Part shown: positions 1 through 7,908 of the stretch, one piece after another
How positions within the stretch are numbered: the first letter of the stretch is position 1
Layout: every line of letters begins with the position of its first letter
Assembly: GCA_000063525.1 (NCBI GenBank)
Contig: CT978603.1
Location: 1,359,105 to 1,423,104 of the forward strand
Direction: 5' to 3'
DNA from: Synechococcus sp. RCC307
GTDB lineage: Bacteria > Cyanobacteriota > Cyanobacteriia > PCC-6307 > Cyanobiaceae
DNA length: 64,000 bases
The notes under the pieces: model-generated
What the model was told of the DNA's origin: nothing
Databases searched by the model: none
What the model saw: the letters and a program-made list of their open reading frames with translations, nothing else
Translations under genes and position numbers: made by a program

Positions 1-426
1 GTGCGCTTTGGGGTGATGCACCGCAACACCTTCTTGGAAGCCCCACAGCTGCTCCAGCCAACCCTGCAATTCCGCCAGCGGCCCAGCCTTCTGGCGGCAG
101 GTCAAATCACCGGCACCGAGGGCTATGCAGCCGCTGTTGCTGGCGGCTGGCTAGCGGGCACCAACGCGGCCCGGATCGCCCGCGGCGATGCCCCCATCGA
201 CCTGCCGGCCACCACCATGGCTGGAGCCTTGACCCACTTCATCAGCGAGGCCCCCAGCGGCAAATTCCAACCGATGCCCCCCAATTTCGGTCTGCTGCCG
301 GAGCTGCCCGAACGCATCCGCGACAAACGCCGCCGCTACGGGGCCTACCGCGATCGGGCCCTGGCCGACCTCGCCCCCTTCAGCTCAGCCCCTAAGGTCG
401 CCGAAGCCACTGCAGCGGCCCTGTGA
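1..426 (+). CDS. trmFO: TrmFO, tRNA (uracil-54-C5)-methyltransferase, folate-dependent (C-terminal part)
   Basis: Only the last ~141 codons are present; the frame is open at base 1, so the start lies outside the window. The residues fit the C-terminal part of TrmFO, the FAD- and methylene-THF-dependent enzyme that makes ribothymidine at tRNA position 54: an MHRNTF segment near the start, GQITGTEGY, and near the end FGLLPEL and the basic run [15 protein letters not shown]. The TGA shares four bases (GTGA) with the GTG of the next gene, crtH, which suggests translational coupling. Family recognition is by motif only. Confidence 0.88.
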   Translation: MRFGVMHRNTFLEAPQLLQPTLQFRQRPSLLAAGQITGTEGYAAAVAGGWLAGTNAARIARGDAPIDLPATTMAGALTHFISEAPSGKFQPMPPNFGLLPELPERIRDKRRRYGAYRDRALADLAPFSSAPKVAEATAAAL

Positions 427-1970
427 GCAGCAGCCCGGATTGGGACGTGATCGTGATCGGCGCCGGGATTGGCGGCCTGGTTACCGCCAGCCAACTGGCA
501 GCCAAAGGGGCCAAGGTGCTGGTGCTGGAGCGCTATTTGATTCCTGGAGGTAGCGGCGGCAGTTTCAAACGGGCCGGCTACACCTTCGATGTGGGCGCCT
601 CCATGATTTTTGGCTTCGGCCAAAAAGGCCATACCAACCTGCTGACCAGGGCCCTCGCCGATGTGGGGGAGCACTGCGACACCATCGCTGACCCGGTGCA
701 GCTGGAATATCACTTGCCAGGCGGCCTGAACGTGGCCGTCGATCGCAATTACGAGAGCTTTGTCGAACGGCTGAGCAGCCTGTTTCCCCATGAAGCCAAA
801 GGGATCCGCGCCTTCTATGACACCTGTTGGCAAGTGTTCCGCTGCCTCGATGCGATGCCGCTGCTCTCGCTCGAGGATCCGGCCTATCTCGCCAAGGTGT
901 TTTTCAGGGCTCCACTGGCTTGCCTAGGGCTTGCCCGCTGGCTGCCGTTCAATGTCGGCGATGTGGCCCGACAACACATCAACGATCCCCAGCTGCTCCA
1001 ATTCATTGACATGGAGTGCTTCTGCTGGTCGGTGATGCCAGCAGATCTCACCCCGATGATCAATGCCGGCATGGTGTTTTCCGATCGCCATGCCGGCGGC
1101 ATCAACTACCCCAAAGGCGGCGTTGGCACGATTGCCTGCAGGTTGGTGAGTGGCCTCGAACGCCACGGCGGCCAGATCCGCTACAAGGCCCGTGTCACGC
1201 GCGTGCTGATGGACGGCAGCCAAGCCGTTGGCGTTGAACTCGCCGATGGCGAGACAATCCATGCTCGACGCGTGGTCAGCAATGCCACCCGTTGGGACAC
1301 CTTCAGTGGGGAAGGTTCAGCCAAAGCGCCGCTGGTGGATGCCGATCACACACCTGCACGGGAGGCGCGTTGGCGCAAGCGCTACAAGGCCTCGCCCTCG
1401 TTCCTCTCGCTGCACCTGGGAATCGATGCCGCATTGGTGCCCAGCGGTTTCCACTGCCACCACCTGCTGCTGGAGGACTGGCAGGCCATGGAAGACGAGC
1501 AGGGAGTGATCTTTGTGTCGATGCCCAGCCTTCTGGATCCTGAGCTGGCCCCCAGCGGTCGGCACATCTTGCACTGCTTCACGCCTTCGGCAATGGAGCA
1601 CTGGCAAGGCCTGGGGCCAGAGGCCTACAAGGCCAAAAAACAGGCGGATGCCGACCGCTTAATCCAACGCCTCGAGACCTTGCTGTTGCCTGGCCTCAGT
1701 GGCAGCATCCATCACCGCGAAGTGGGGACCCCGCGCAGCCATCGCCGCTTCCTTGGCCGTCACCAAGGCAGCTATGGCCCGATCCCAGCGCTGCGGCTGC
1801 CCGGCCTGCTGCCGATGCCGTTCAACCGCACCGGCGTCGATGGCCTCTACTGCGTTGGCGATTCCTGCTTCCCGGGGCAAGGGCTCAATGCCGTGGCCTT
1901 CAGTGGCTTTGCTTGTGCCCATCGGATCGGTGCTGATCTAGGGCTCAATCCCTGGGCTTTACCCCAATGA
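423..1970 (+). CDS. crtH: CrtH carotenoid (prolycopene) isomerase
   Basis: A 515-residue FAD/NAD-binding amine-oxidase-fold protein. The dinucleotide-binding motif GAGIGG is at residues 13-18, followed by [14 protein letters not shown] and [14 protein letters not shown], typical of CrtH rather than of the CrtP/CrtQ desaturases. The C-terminus carries the second FAD signature [19 protein letters not shown]. CrtH converts poly-cis-lycopene to all-trans-lycopene in carotenoid synthesis, at or near the membrane. It starts with GTG inside the trmFO stop. Its last 12 bases overlap the 3' end of the convergent marC gene. Length is normal for the family. Confidence 0.93.
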   Translation: MSSSPDWDVIVIGAGIGGLVTASQLAAKGAKVLVLERYLIPGGSGGSFKRAGYTFDVGASMIFGFGQKGHTNLLTRALADVGEHCDTIADPVQLEYHLPGGLNVAVDRNYESFVERLSSLFPHEAKGIRAFYDTCWQVFRCLDAMPLLSLEDPAYLAKVFFRAPLACLGLARWLPFNVGDVARQHINDPQLLQFIDMECFCWSVMPADLTPMINAGMVFSDRHAGGINYPKGGVGTIACRLVSGLERHGGQIRYKARVTRVLMDGSQAVGVELADGETIHARRVVSNATRWDTFSGEGSAKAPLVDADHTPAREARWRKRYKASPSFLSLHLGIDAALVPSGFHCHHLLLEDWQAMEDEQGVIFVSMPSLLDPELAPSGRHILHCFTPSAMEHWQGLGPEAYKAKKQADADRLIQRLETLLLPGLSGSIHHREVGTPRSHRRFLGRHQGSYGPIPALRLPGLLPMPFNRTGVDGLYCVGDSCFPGQGLNAVAFSGFACAHRIGADLGLNPWALPQ

Positions 1971-2636
1971 CGCCAGGGCCCCATCGCGCAGGTTGAGGTA
2001 GATCGCCCCGAGACCCTTGGTGAGAAATTCCACGCCAATGGCCAGGGTGAACAGGCCCATCAGCTTGATGAAGATCGTCACCCCCACCTCCCCCAGCCAA
2101 GCCATGATCCGGCTGCTGAAGCGAAAGATGGCGGTGTTCACCAGCACCAAGATCAAAATTGCGCCCAGCAGGTTGAGCGCGGTGCCACTGCGGTAGGCCG
2201 TTTCGGCAAACAGCACCACCGCAGAGAGCGTTCCGGCACCAATGGTGAGCGGAATACCGATCGGCACCACTGCCGCGGAATAAAACTGCGCATCACTGAG
2301 GTCAGGCGCAGGTGGGATTGCAGCCGATGCCGCAGCACCAGTGGGCAATGGCGTGCGTGAGTTCATCATCTCGAGGCCCACACCGCCAAGCAGCAGGCCG
2401 CCCGCGATCTGAAAGGCACTGACGGAGATTCCGAAAAAATCGAGGATGCGGGTGCCCACCACCATGAACAGCACCAGCGTGATCAAGCAGGCCAAGCCGC
2501 TCATCAGGATCAAGCGCTTCACCTTGGCGCGCGGCATGCCCTGGGTATGGAGCAGAAACGCGCCCAACGCCGACACGTTGTTGCCGATGGCCAGCAGACC
2601 AATCAGATAGTGCTGAAACGAACTGGTCTCCATCAA
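1959..2636 (-). CDS. MarC family integral membrane protein
   Basis: A 225-residue protein with about six hydrophobic segments. The pattern is that of the MarC/YchE/YhgN family: an N-terminal IGNNVSALGAFL (the position where MarC proteins have a PxGN-like turn), FFGISVSAFQIAGGLLL in the middle, and IPIGIPLTIGAGTLS in the second half. The transport function of the family is unresolved; the original multiple-antibiotic-resistance role of MarC has been withdrawn. Its ATG overlaps the stop of the upstream glutamate decarboxylase by four bases, so the two are likely co-translated. The tail overlaps crtH convergently. Confidence 0.82.
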   Translation of the reverse strand: MMETSSFQHYLIGLLAIGNNVSALGAFLLHTQGMPRAKVKRLILMSGLACLITLVLFMVVGTRILDFFGISVSAFQIAGGLLLGGVGLEMMNSRTPLPTGAAASAAIPPAPDLSDAQFYSAAVVPIGIPLTIGAGTLSAVVLFAETAYRSGTALNLLGAILILVLVNTAIFRFSSRIMAWLGEVGVTIFIKLMGLFTLAIGVEFLTKGLGAIYLNLRDGALASLG

Positions 2637-4027
2637 TGGTGGAAGGGCCGATGCTCAGGATTGGGATCGGGCATCGGGCTGCTGAGTTGCTGGAACCAAT
2701 CCACCGCGTTCTGAAGATCCCGCAGCAATAGATCGGCCATATCGCGCGTGAAACCAGCTCGGATCACAAAGCGCAGCACGGCTAGATCCTCACAAGCCGC
2801 CGGCATGGTGTAGGCGGGAACTTGCCAACCGCGGGCCCGCAGGCGTTCGGAGAGTTGAAACACCGTCCAGGTGTCCACCGAGTCCTCGAGGGTGACGGCA
2901 AAGACCGGGAGCTGCCCGCGGGGATGGCTCAGCAACTTCATCGGTGCCATCGCTGCAATCGAATCAGCGAGGTAGGAGGCCGTGGCCTCCAGGCAAGCCA
3001 TGCGCTGGCAATAGCCGGCATGGCCCAAATGGATGAAGTTGAAGTACTGCGCCACCACCTGGGCTCCCGGCCGGGAGAAGTTCATGCCGATCGTTGGCAT
3101 CTGGCCGCCGAGGTAGTTGACGTTGAAGCGCAGCTCCTCGGGCAGATCGGCCTGCTCCCGCCACAACACCCAGCCCACACCGGGGAGAACACCACCGTAT
3201 TTGTGGCCGCTGGTGTTGATCGACTTCACACGGGGCAGGCGGAAATCCCAAGGCAACTCAGGCGAATTAAACGGCGCCACAAAGGCACCGGACGCCCCAT
3301 CAACGTGGATGGGAATGTCGAGCCCCGTGCGCTCTTGCAGCTGATCGAGCCCCTGCTGGATCGCTTCAATCGGCTCGTAGCTGCCATCAAAGGTGCTGCC
3401 AAGCACACCCACCACGCCAATGGTGTTCTCATCGCAGGCCGCCACCGCGCCCTCAGCGGTCATCTGCAGGTGGTCGCGTGAGATCGGCACCATGCGCGCC
3501 TCCACGTCGAAGTAGGCGCAGAACTTGTCCCAACAGATCTGGGTGTTGGTGCCCATCACCAAATTCGGGCGGCGATCATCCAGGCCTTGGGCGGCGCGGC
3601 GTTGACGCCAATGCCAGCGCAACACCATGCCGCCCAGCATGCACGCTTCGCTGGAGCCGGTGGTGGAGGTGCCAACGGCCGCCTCAGGATCTGGGGCATT
3701 CCACAGCCGCGCCAGCATGCGCAGGCAGCGATTTTCCAGCTCGGCGGTTTGGGGATATTCGTCCTTATCGATCATGTTCTTGTCGGCGCACTCGCGCATC
3801 AGATGCAGCGCTTCTGGCTCCATCCAGGTGCCGACAAAGGTCGCCAAATTGAGCATGGCGTTGCCATCCAGCATCAAGTGGTCGTGGATGAGCTGATAAG
3901 CCAGATCGGCATGCAATCCATGCTTTGCCAGCTGATCTCGCGGCAACACGGCATCGGTGTGATTGCGTTGCTGCAGGCGATGGCCGAGGTTGGTCTCAAG
4001 GTCAAGACCAGGGCGAGAAGTCTCCAC
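2633..4027 (-). CDS. gad: Glutamate decarboxylase (PLP-dependent)
   Basis: A 464-residue group II decarboxylase that converts glutamate to GABA and CO2 in the cytoplasm. The PLP-lysine motif is clear as NTSGHKYGG near residue 275, preceded by HVDGASGAFVAPF and, earlier, GTSTTGSSEACMLGGM and NTQICWDKF, all close to GadA/GadB-type enzymes. The length matches bacterial Gad. It sits directly upstream of a marC-family gene with ATGA overlap, and divergently from the membrane protein at 4107. No antiporter of the GadC type is nearby, so an acid-resistance pair is not evident; entry to a GABA shunt is an inference. Confidence 0.9.
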   Translation of the reverse strand: METSRPGLDLETNLGHRLQQRNHTDAVLPRDQLAKHGLHADLAYQLIHDHLMLDGNAMLNLATFVGTWMEPEALHLMRECADKNMIDKDEYPQTAELENRCLRMLARLWNAPDPEAAVGTSTTGSSEACMLGGMVLRWHWRQRRAAQGLDDRRPNLVMGTNTQICWDKFCAYFDVEARMVPISRDHLQMTAEGAVAACDENTIGVVGVLGSTFDGSYEPIEAIQQGLDQLQERTGLDIPIHVDGASGAFVAPFNSPELPWDFRLPRVKSINTSGHKYGGVLPGVGWVLWREQADLPEELRFNVNYLGGQMPTIGMNFSRPGAQVVAQYFNFIHLGHAGYCQRMACLEATASYLADSIAAMAPMKLLSHPRGQLPVFAVTLEDSVDTWTVFQLSERLRARGWQVPAYTMPAACEDLAVLRFVIRAGFTRDMADLLLRDLQNAVDWFQQLSSPMPDPNPEHRPFHH

Positions 4028-4059
4028 AGGGAACGCACATCGAGATCAACCCCCTCAGT

Positions 4060-4094
4060 GGTAGCTACCGCTCCAGGGCAAAGGAATCATTCCT
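4060..4094. promoter_or_regulatory. Two inverted repeats in the gad / 4107 divergent promoter region
   Basis: A perfect 10-bp palindrome GGTAGCTACC lies at 4060-4069. A perfect 6-1-6 dyad AGGAAT-C-ATTCCT lies at 4082-4094, twelve bases before the ATG at 4107. The core AATCATT of the second dyad fits the AATNATT core of Fur/Zur-type boxes, and it resembles the candidate Zur box found at 60014-60028. Whether either is an operator is inference. Confidence 0.4.
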
Positions 4095-4106
4095 AAAGTC
4101 GTTGCC

Positions 4107-4652
4107 ATGTCTGAGCCCCCCAGCAACAGCGACGGATTGCACGTCTACCCGATGGCTCCGCTGATCCGCAGCACCCTGGTGCTGCTGTATCTGGCGCTGG
4201 TCTTGCCACTGCCCGCCTTCGCCACCGGACCGATGCGGCTATGGCTGTTGGTGATGGTGGTGTTGGGTTTGGTGTTGGTGCTGGCTTTGGTGAGTGAACG
4301 GGTGGAGCTCAGCACGGAAGGTTTGCGGGTAGGCCCAGCTCCCTGGTGCGGCGGAGTGCTCAAGCGGGGATGGCAGCTGAGCTGGGGTGATGTCAAAGCA
4401 TTGGTGCCTGTGGGCACCAGCCAAGGAGGACGCGTCTATTACATCCGTGGCGGCAGCCAAGCCCATCTACTGCCGCAACGCGTGGAGCGTTTTGACGATT
4501 TCCTGGTTCGGTTCAGCAGCGCCAGTGGGTTGGAAACCAGCAAGGTGCAACGGCTGACGCCGCCCTGGACCTACCAAGTGCTGGCGATCTCAAGCGGGTT
4601 GATGCTGGCCATTGAGCTGTTGGCTGGCCTCCGCTGGATCACCCAGCTCTAA
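4107..4652 (+). CDS. Conserved cyanobacterial membrane protein with PH-like domain (function unknown)
   Basis: A protein of 181 residues. Two hydrophobic stretches near residues 20-65 (STLVLLYLALVLPLPAFA and LWLLVMVVLGLVLVLALV) are followed by a soluble segment with a bPH2/YdbT-like look (LSTEGLRVG, LSWGDVKALVPVG, GRVYYIRGG). A third membrane segment (VLAISSGLMLAIELLAGL) is at the C-terminus. I do not recognise a named family. An internal ATG at 4152 is an alternative start. The last 63 bases overlap the end of the convergent response regulator. It faces gad across a short region with two palindromes. Confidence 0.7.
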   Translation: MSEPPSNSDGLHVYPMAPLIRSTLVLLYLALVLPLPAFATGPMRLWLLVMVVLGLVLVLALVSERVELSTEGLRVGPAPWCGGVLKRGWQLSWGDVKALVPVGTSQGGRVYYIRGGSQAHLLPQRVERFDDFLVRFSSASGLETSKVQRLTPPWTYQVLAISSGLMLAIELLAGLRWITQL

Positions 4653-5351
4653 CGAGCGTTCCGGGAGGTTGTCGAGGCTGAAGCGATAGCCCTGCTGGCG
4701 CACTGTTTCGATCCCGCCGCCTTCACCAAGACCGGCCTGCTCGAGCTTGCGGCGCAGGGTGAGCACTTGGGTGTCAACAGAACGGGGACCACCACTGAAG
4801 GGAGGCCAAGCCATGGTCAACAGCTCCTGGCGGCTGCGCACATGACCAGGGGGCATCAACAGCGCGCAGAGGAGTGCGAATTCCCGTGGGCTGAGCTCCA
4901 CGGGTTGATCGCGCAATGTGACTTGCCGCAGCAGTAGATGAACATTGAGGGGACCAACGGTGACCTGCTCCTGCAACCCTCCACTGCGGGTCAGCAATTT
5001 GCGGCAGCGGGCCGCCATTTCCTCTAAGCCAAAGGGCTTGCGCAGCACGTCTTCTGCGCCGGAGTCGAGCAGGGAAACCACTGCCTCAGCCCCGGTTCGG
5101 GCCGTCAACACCATCACGGGGCAGCGCAGCTGGGCGCCCAGCTTGAGAGCTGTGGTCTCTTCGAGCAATTCAGCGCTGACCAGCAAATCGGGCTGCTGAT
5201 CGAGGCACAACTGCATGGCTTCAGCCGCCGATGCGACAGCGGCTGTCATATGCCCGTCTTGACGCAAACGCTGCGCCAGCACCATCCGCAAGGTGGGATG
5301 AGGCTCCACCACAAGGATGCAACTGGCGTTGGACGCCTCAGAGGCAGACAC
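4590..5351 (-). CDS. OmpR/PhoB-type response regulator with degenerate receiver domain
   Basis: A receiver domain is followed by a winged-helix output domain (LSPREFALLCALL, RSRQELLTMAW, RSVDTQVLTLRRKLE, GIETVRQQGYRF). The receiver is atypical. The acidic pair (usually DD before EP) reads VVEPHP. At the phospho-acceptor position, within PDLLVSAELLEE, alanine replaces aspartate. The conserved Thr (VLTAR) and Lys (LRKPF) remain. It probably works without phosphorylation, as known atypical cyanobacterial regulators such as NblR do; that is inference. Start: GTG at 5351, preceded by AGGT and close to the ILVVEP strand; an in-frame ATG at 5396 would add 15 residues and cover an inverted repeat. 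The tail overlaps the 4107 gene. Confidence 0.85.
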   Translation of the reverse strand: MSASEASNASCILVVEPHPTLRMVLAQRLRQDGHMTAAVASAAEAMQLCLDQQPDLLVSAELLEETTALKLGAQLRCPVMVLTARTGAEAVVSLLDSGAEDVLRKPFGLEEMAARCRKLLTRSGGLQEQVTVGPLNVHLLLRQVTLRDQPVELSPREFALLCALLMPPGHVRSRQELLTMAWPPFSGGPRSVDTQVLTLRRKLEQAGLGEGGGIETVRQQGYRFSLDNLPERSLELGDPAEASQQLNGQHQPA

Positions 5352-5360
5352 ACATTTAGA

Positions 5361-5408
5361 CCTGTTACCTCTACCGTAAGCGGGTTTCTTCGGCATGCTG
5401 GTAACAGG
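5361..5408. promoter_or_regulatory. 9-bp inverted repeat between divergent regulator and DUF6761-like gene
   Basis: CCTGTTACC at 5361-5369 and its exact reverse complement GGTAACAGG at 5400-5408 are separated by 30 bases. They lie between the response-regulator start (GTG 5351) and the small gene starting at 5433. The position suits an operator for autoregulation or for joint control of both genes. It would fall partly in coding sequence if the regulator started at the ATG at 5396. Confidence 0.4.
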
Positions 5409-5432
5409 CGATGCCTTACCAGCTGTCCCCCC

Positions 5433-5699
5433 ATGACTGCGTTACAGGACCCTGACGCAATCCGCCACTTTCAAAGCCTGATCGACGCCTGTCAAGAACT
5501 GACCTTGCGACACCACAGCCCCTCGGAACTGAGGCTGTATGCCGATGGATTCATCCATGCGCTGCGCCGCAGCCAACAACTGGATCCCCTGAGCCAGCGG
5601 CGATTCGAAGAATTCATTGATCGCTGGCTGATGGATCCATCCAGCTTCTTTGGCCCGGACGGGGATCCGCGCACCCTGTTTGAAACCGAGCGCCGCTAA
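5433..5699 (+). CDS. Small conserved cyanobacterial protein (DUF6761-like)
   Basis: An 88-residue soluble, mostly helical protein (MTALQDPDAIRHFQSLIDAC, then LRLYADGFIHALRRS and LSQRRFEEFIDRWLMDPSSF). The pattern fits a short family found across cyanobacteria that I associate with DUF6761; no function is known to me. The frame is open upstream to 5250, but the ATG at 5433 is the only sensible start because the upstream part reads over the regulator gene and the inverted repeat. It is divergent from the receiver-degenerate response regulator and could be its neighbour target. Confidence 0.7.
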   Translation: MTALQDPDAIRHFQSLIDACQELTLRHHSPSELRLYADGFIHALRRSQQLDPLSQRRFEEFIDRWLMDPSSFFGPDGDPRTLFETERR

Positions 5700-5702
5700 A
5701 TC

Positions 5703-5972
5703 TCAGCCAAAGCAATAGTGCTTTTTCACGGCTTGGTGCACCTGCCAGGTGCAGCGCAAGCCAGCGCTGAACTCCACAAAATCCCCTGCACCAAAGCGAA
5801 CGGGTTCTCCGTTCTCCGGGGTAACCGTCACATCACCCTCGAGCAGCAAACAGCGCTCGCGCTGGTCGTACTGCCAGGGGAAGGTGCTGGCATCACAGCT
5901 CCAGATCGGCCACTGGCGAGCCTGAAACGCATCAATCTGTTGCTCTGAGCAACCGCGGGTGACCTCAATCAC
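5703..5972 (-). CDS. Single-domain cupin protein (DUF861/EutQ-like)
   Basis: 89 residues forming one small beta barrel: WPIWSCDASTFPWQYDQRERCLLLEGDVTVTP in sequence, then EPVRFGAGDFVEFSAGLRCTWQV. The W-x-C...F-x-W-x-Y pattern and the GDFVEFSAGLRCTW turn are typical of cupin_3 proteins, which usually lack a full metal-binding set. The substrate is unknown. It is the last gene of a minus-strand run (acyltransferase, TPR-like, bolA, grxD, cupin) and lies 5 bases after grxD, so it is probably in the same transcript. Confidence 0.78.
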   Translation of the reverse strand: MIEVTRGCSEQQIDAFQARQWPIWSCDASTFPWQYDQRERCLLLEGDVTVTPENGEPVRFGAGDFVEFSAGLRCTWQVHQAVKKHYCFG

Positions 5973-5977
5973 CGCGA

Positions 5978-6301
5978 TCAGCTGGCCAGGGCCACCGTTA
6001 CGGTTTCGCGCAGCTCACCGGAGTTGTACATCTCGATCATGATGTCGGAACCGCCCAGAAATTCACCGTTGAGGTACACCTGAGGAATGGTGGGCCAATT
6101 GGAGAACTCCTTGATTCCCTGACGAATCTCCATGTCGGAGAGCACATCAAAGGTTTCAAAAGGAACTCCCAACGAGTGGAAAATTTGCACCACGTTGTTG
6201 GAGAAACCGCACTGGGGCATGAGCTTGCTGCCCTTCATGAAGATGAAGACAGGGCTCGAGGCGACCAGGGTTTCGATCCGGCTTTTGAGCTGAGCGTCCA
6301 T
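5978..6301 (-). CDS. grxD: Monothiol glutaredoxin (Grx4/GrxD family)
   Basis: A protein of 107 residues with the CGFS active site at residues 31-34 (KGSKLMPQCGFS). It also has the glutathione-contact segments WPTIPQVYLNGEFLGGSDI and NSGEL. Monothiol CGFS glutaredoxins bind a shared [2Fe-2S] cluster, often together with BolA, and act in Fe-S cluster delivery and iron sensing. The bolA homologue lies just upstream in the same orientation (24 bases apart), which supports that role. Length is normal for the single-domain family. Confidence 0.95.
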   Translation of the reverse strand: MDAQLKSRIETLVASSPVFIFMKGSKLMPQCGFSNNVVQIFHSLGVPFETFDVLSDMEIRQGIKEFSNWPTIPQVYLNGEFLGGSDIMIEMYNSGELRETVTVALAS

Positions 6302-6325
6302 AACGGGATTGGCTAGATGGAAACC

Positions 6326-6559
6326 CTACGAGGGGCAAGAGGTGGAAAGAGCCAAGGCGTGAATGGCCTCGCTGGCGAGCTCCTGACTAAGGGCTCCATA
6401 GACAAGTTGATGCTGTTTGACCCGTGTGAGATCACGAAAGCCCTCAGAAACCACGGTGACTTGCAAGTGATCACCGCCTCCGGTGAGGTCTTCAACTTGA
6501 ACCTGCGCATCAGGCAAGGCTTGGCGGATGGCCGCCGCTACGGCATCGGGTTGAACCAT
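6326..6559 (-). CDS. BolA family protein
   Basis: A 77-residue protein with the class II KH-like BolA fold: [26 protein letters not shown] in outline, then the conserved segment [17 protein letters not shown] and the terminal helix [12 protein letters not shown]. The [12 protein letters not shown] segment is the family's signature (compare IbaG/YrbA). BolA proteins pair with CGFS glutaredoxins to form a mixed Fe-S cluster heterodimer. The immediate neighbour is such a glutaredoxin (grxD). Confidence 0.9.
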   Translation of the reverse strand: MVQPDAVAAAIRQALPDAQVQVEDLTGGGDHLQVTVVSEGFRDLTRVKQHQLVYGALSQELASEAIHALALSTSCPS

Positions 6560-6574
6560 GAAATGCCCTGAAAA

Positions 6575-7096
6575 TCAGTTGGATCGCGGAGCAGGTGCGT
6601 TGTAGGGGATGGAGACAAAGCCAATCTCCAGCAGCTGCTGATACGCCTTACGGCCATCTTCGTTGGCCGGGGTCATCAACTTAATGACTTCCACCAGCAG
6701 AGGGACAGCCACCTCAGCCTGGTTTTCACGGCGATAGGCCGCGGCCAGGCGGAGATTGGCTGAGGCCAGTGCCTGAATCGCTTCACGGCCTTTGGCATCC
6801 ATCGCCCTGGGAATCCGCGCATCGAGGCCGCGGAATGCGCCGCTCAGATCCCGATAAAACGAAAGCAATGAACGGGCCGCATTGCGGGCCTTGTCATAAG
6901 AATCGATCGCAGCGCTCAGATCACCGCTGGCTGCTTCAGAATCGCCTCGCGCCAACAGTTCATTGACGGCACTGATGTTGAAGGTGTCGCCGCTGGAGCT
7001 GGCAACAACTTCTTGCACACCGGTTTCGGCCTGGGCCAACGCGGGCACTGGGGCGAACAGGAGGGCCAGGCTGGCCGAAAGCAGAAGACGGCGCAT
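6575..7096 (-). CDS. Secreted TPR-like protein, cyanobacterial
   Basis: The frame extends upstream to 7525, but the ATG at 7096 begins a classic signal peptide (MRRLLLSASLALLFAPVPAL then AQA), so I place the start there, giving 173 residues. The mature part is helical, with TPR-like units (NELLARGDSEAASGDLSAAI, RLAAAYRRENQAEVAVPLL). It is predicted periplasmic or thylakoid-lumenal. No specific function is recognised. It lies between plsC-like and bolA genes on the minus strand. Confidence 0.78.
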   Translation of the reverse strand: MRRLLLSASLALLFAPVPALAQAETGVQEVVASSSGDTFNISAVNELLARGDSEAASGDLSAAIDSYDKARNAARSLLSFYRDLSGAFRGLDARIPRAMDAKGREAIQALASANLRLAAAYRRENQAEVAVPLLVEVIKLMTPANEDGRKAYQQLLEIGFVSIPYNAPAPRSN

Positions 7097-7127
7097 AGGC
7101 CTGAGGACTCCGAGCGATGGCGGGAAT

Positions 7128-7850
7128 CTAGGCCTCGTTTTCACCAGCGGCGATGCAGCTGCGGGCCGCTTCCTCAGCCGAACGCATGCCCTGTTGGATG
7201 CGTTCAGCCAAGGCCAACGCCGCCGCTTTGCCACTGCCTTCCAAGCGGAGCTGGGGACCAAAACAGAGCGCAGCGCAATCCCCCCAACGGGGCAGCCGGC
7301 GGGTGTAGGCAATCCCAATTGGAATGACAGGGACAGAACCCAATCCTTTGGTTTGAGCCAGCGATGCCAAACGAGGCAATCCCGGAGCAACCGTGATGGG
7401 AGCCCCGTCACGGTTGATTCGTCCCTCAGGGAACAGCACCACCTGCTGCTGATCGGCCAACAAATCCAAGGCGTAGCGAAGGCTGGCGGTGCCTGGCTTG
7501 CTCTGATCAATGGCAAAGCAACCAAGACGGTGCAGAAACCAACCCTGCAATCCGCTCATCTCGGTTGTGGTGACCATGAAGCGGCAATCGCGGCCGCTGA
7601 CGCGCCGACCAGCCGCTTTGGGCAAGATCAAGGCATCCCAACGGGCGCGATGGGTGGGTGCCAACAGCACCGGGCCGTCAGTGGGCAAATGTTCCGCGCC
7701 AAGAATGGAGATTCGACGAAAGAACAGCCGTAAAGCGATGTCTTCCGTGGTGAGAATCGCCAGGGGCGCGAGCCATGGCACAACGTCGCTACGAAGCCGC
7801 TGCGCCCGCGCCAGGCGACTCGCTGCCATGGGATCGCTGGAGCTGGCCAT
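7128..7850 (-). CDS. 1-acyl-sn-glycerol-3-phosphate acyltransferase family (PlsC-like)
   Basis: 240 residues with the acyltransferase blocks in order: block I HRARWD (HxxxxD) near residue 68, block II-like QGWFLHRLGCFAIDQ, block III LFPEGRINRDG, and block IV SVPVIPIGIAY. This fits lysophosphatidate or related glycerolipid acyltransferases at the cytoplasmic face of the membrane. Exact substrate cannot be told. It is divergent from pdxJ (58 bases between starts) and heads the minus-strand run ending in the cupin gene. Confidence 0.88.
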   Translation of the reverse strand: MASSSDPMAASRLARAQRLRSDVVPWLAPLAILTTEDIALRLFFRRISILGAEHLPTDGPVLLAPTHRARWDALILPKAAGRRVSGRDCRFMVTTTEMSGLQGWFLHRLGCFAIDQSKPGTASLRYALDLLADQQQVVLFPEGRINRDGAPITVAPGLPRLASLAQTKGLGSVPVIPIGIAYTRRLPRWGDCAALCFGPQLRLEGSGKAAALALAERIQQGMRSAEEAARSCIAAGENEA

Positions 7851-7908
7851 AGCTCCGACCTTATCGAGCGAAGGCCTTCCTTAAATTGAATGCTGGACAG
7901 CAGTTGCG

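Noticed and set aside
7870-7879. 10-bp palindrome GAAGGCCTTC between plsC-like gene and pdxJ
   Set aside because: Short and without further symmetry; likely to occur by chance in GC-rich DNA.
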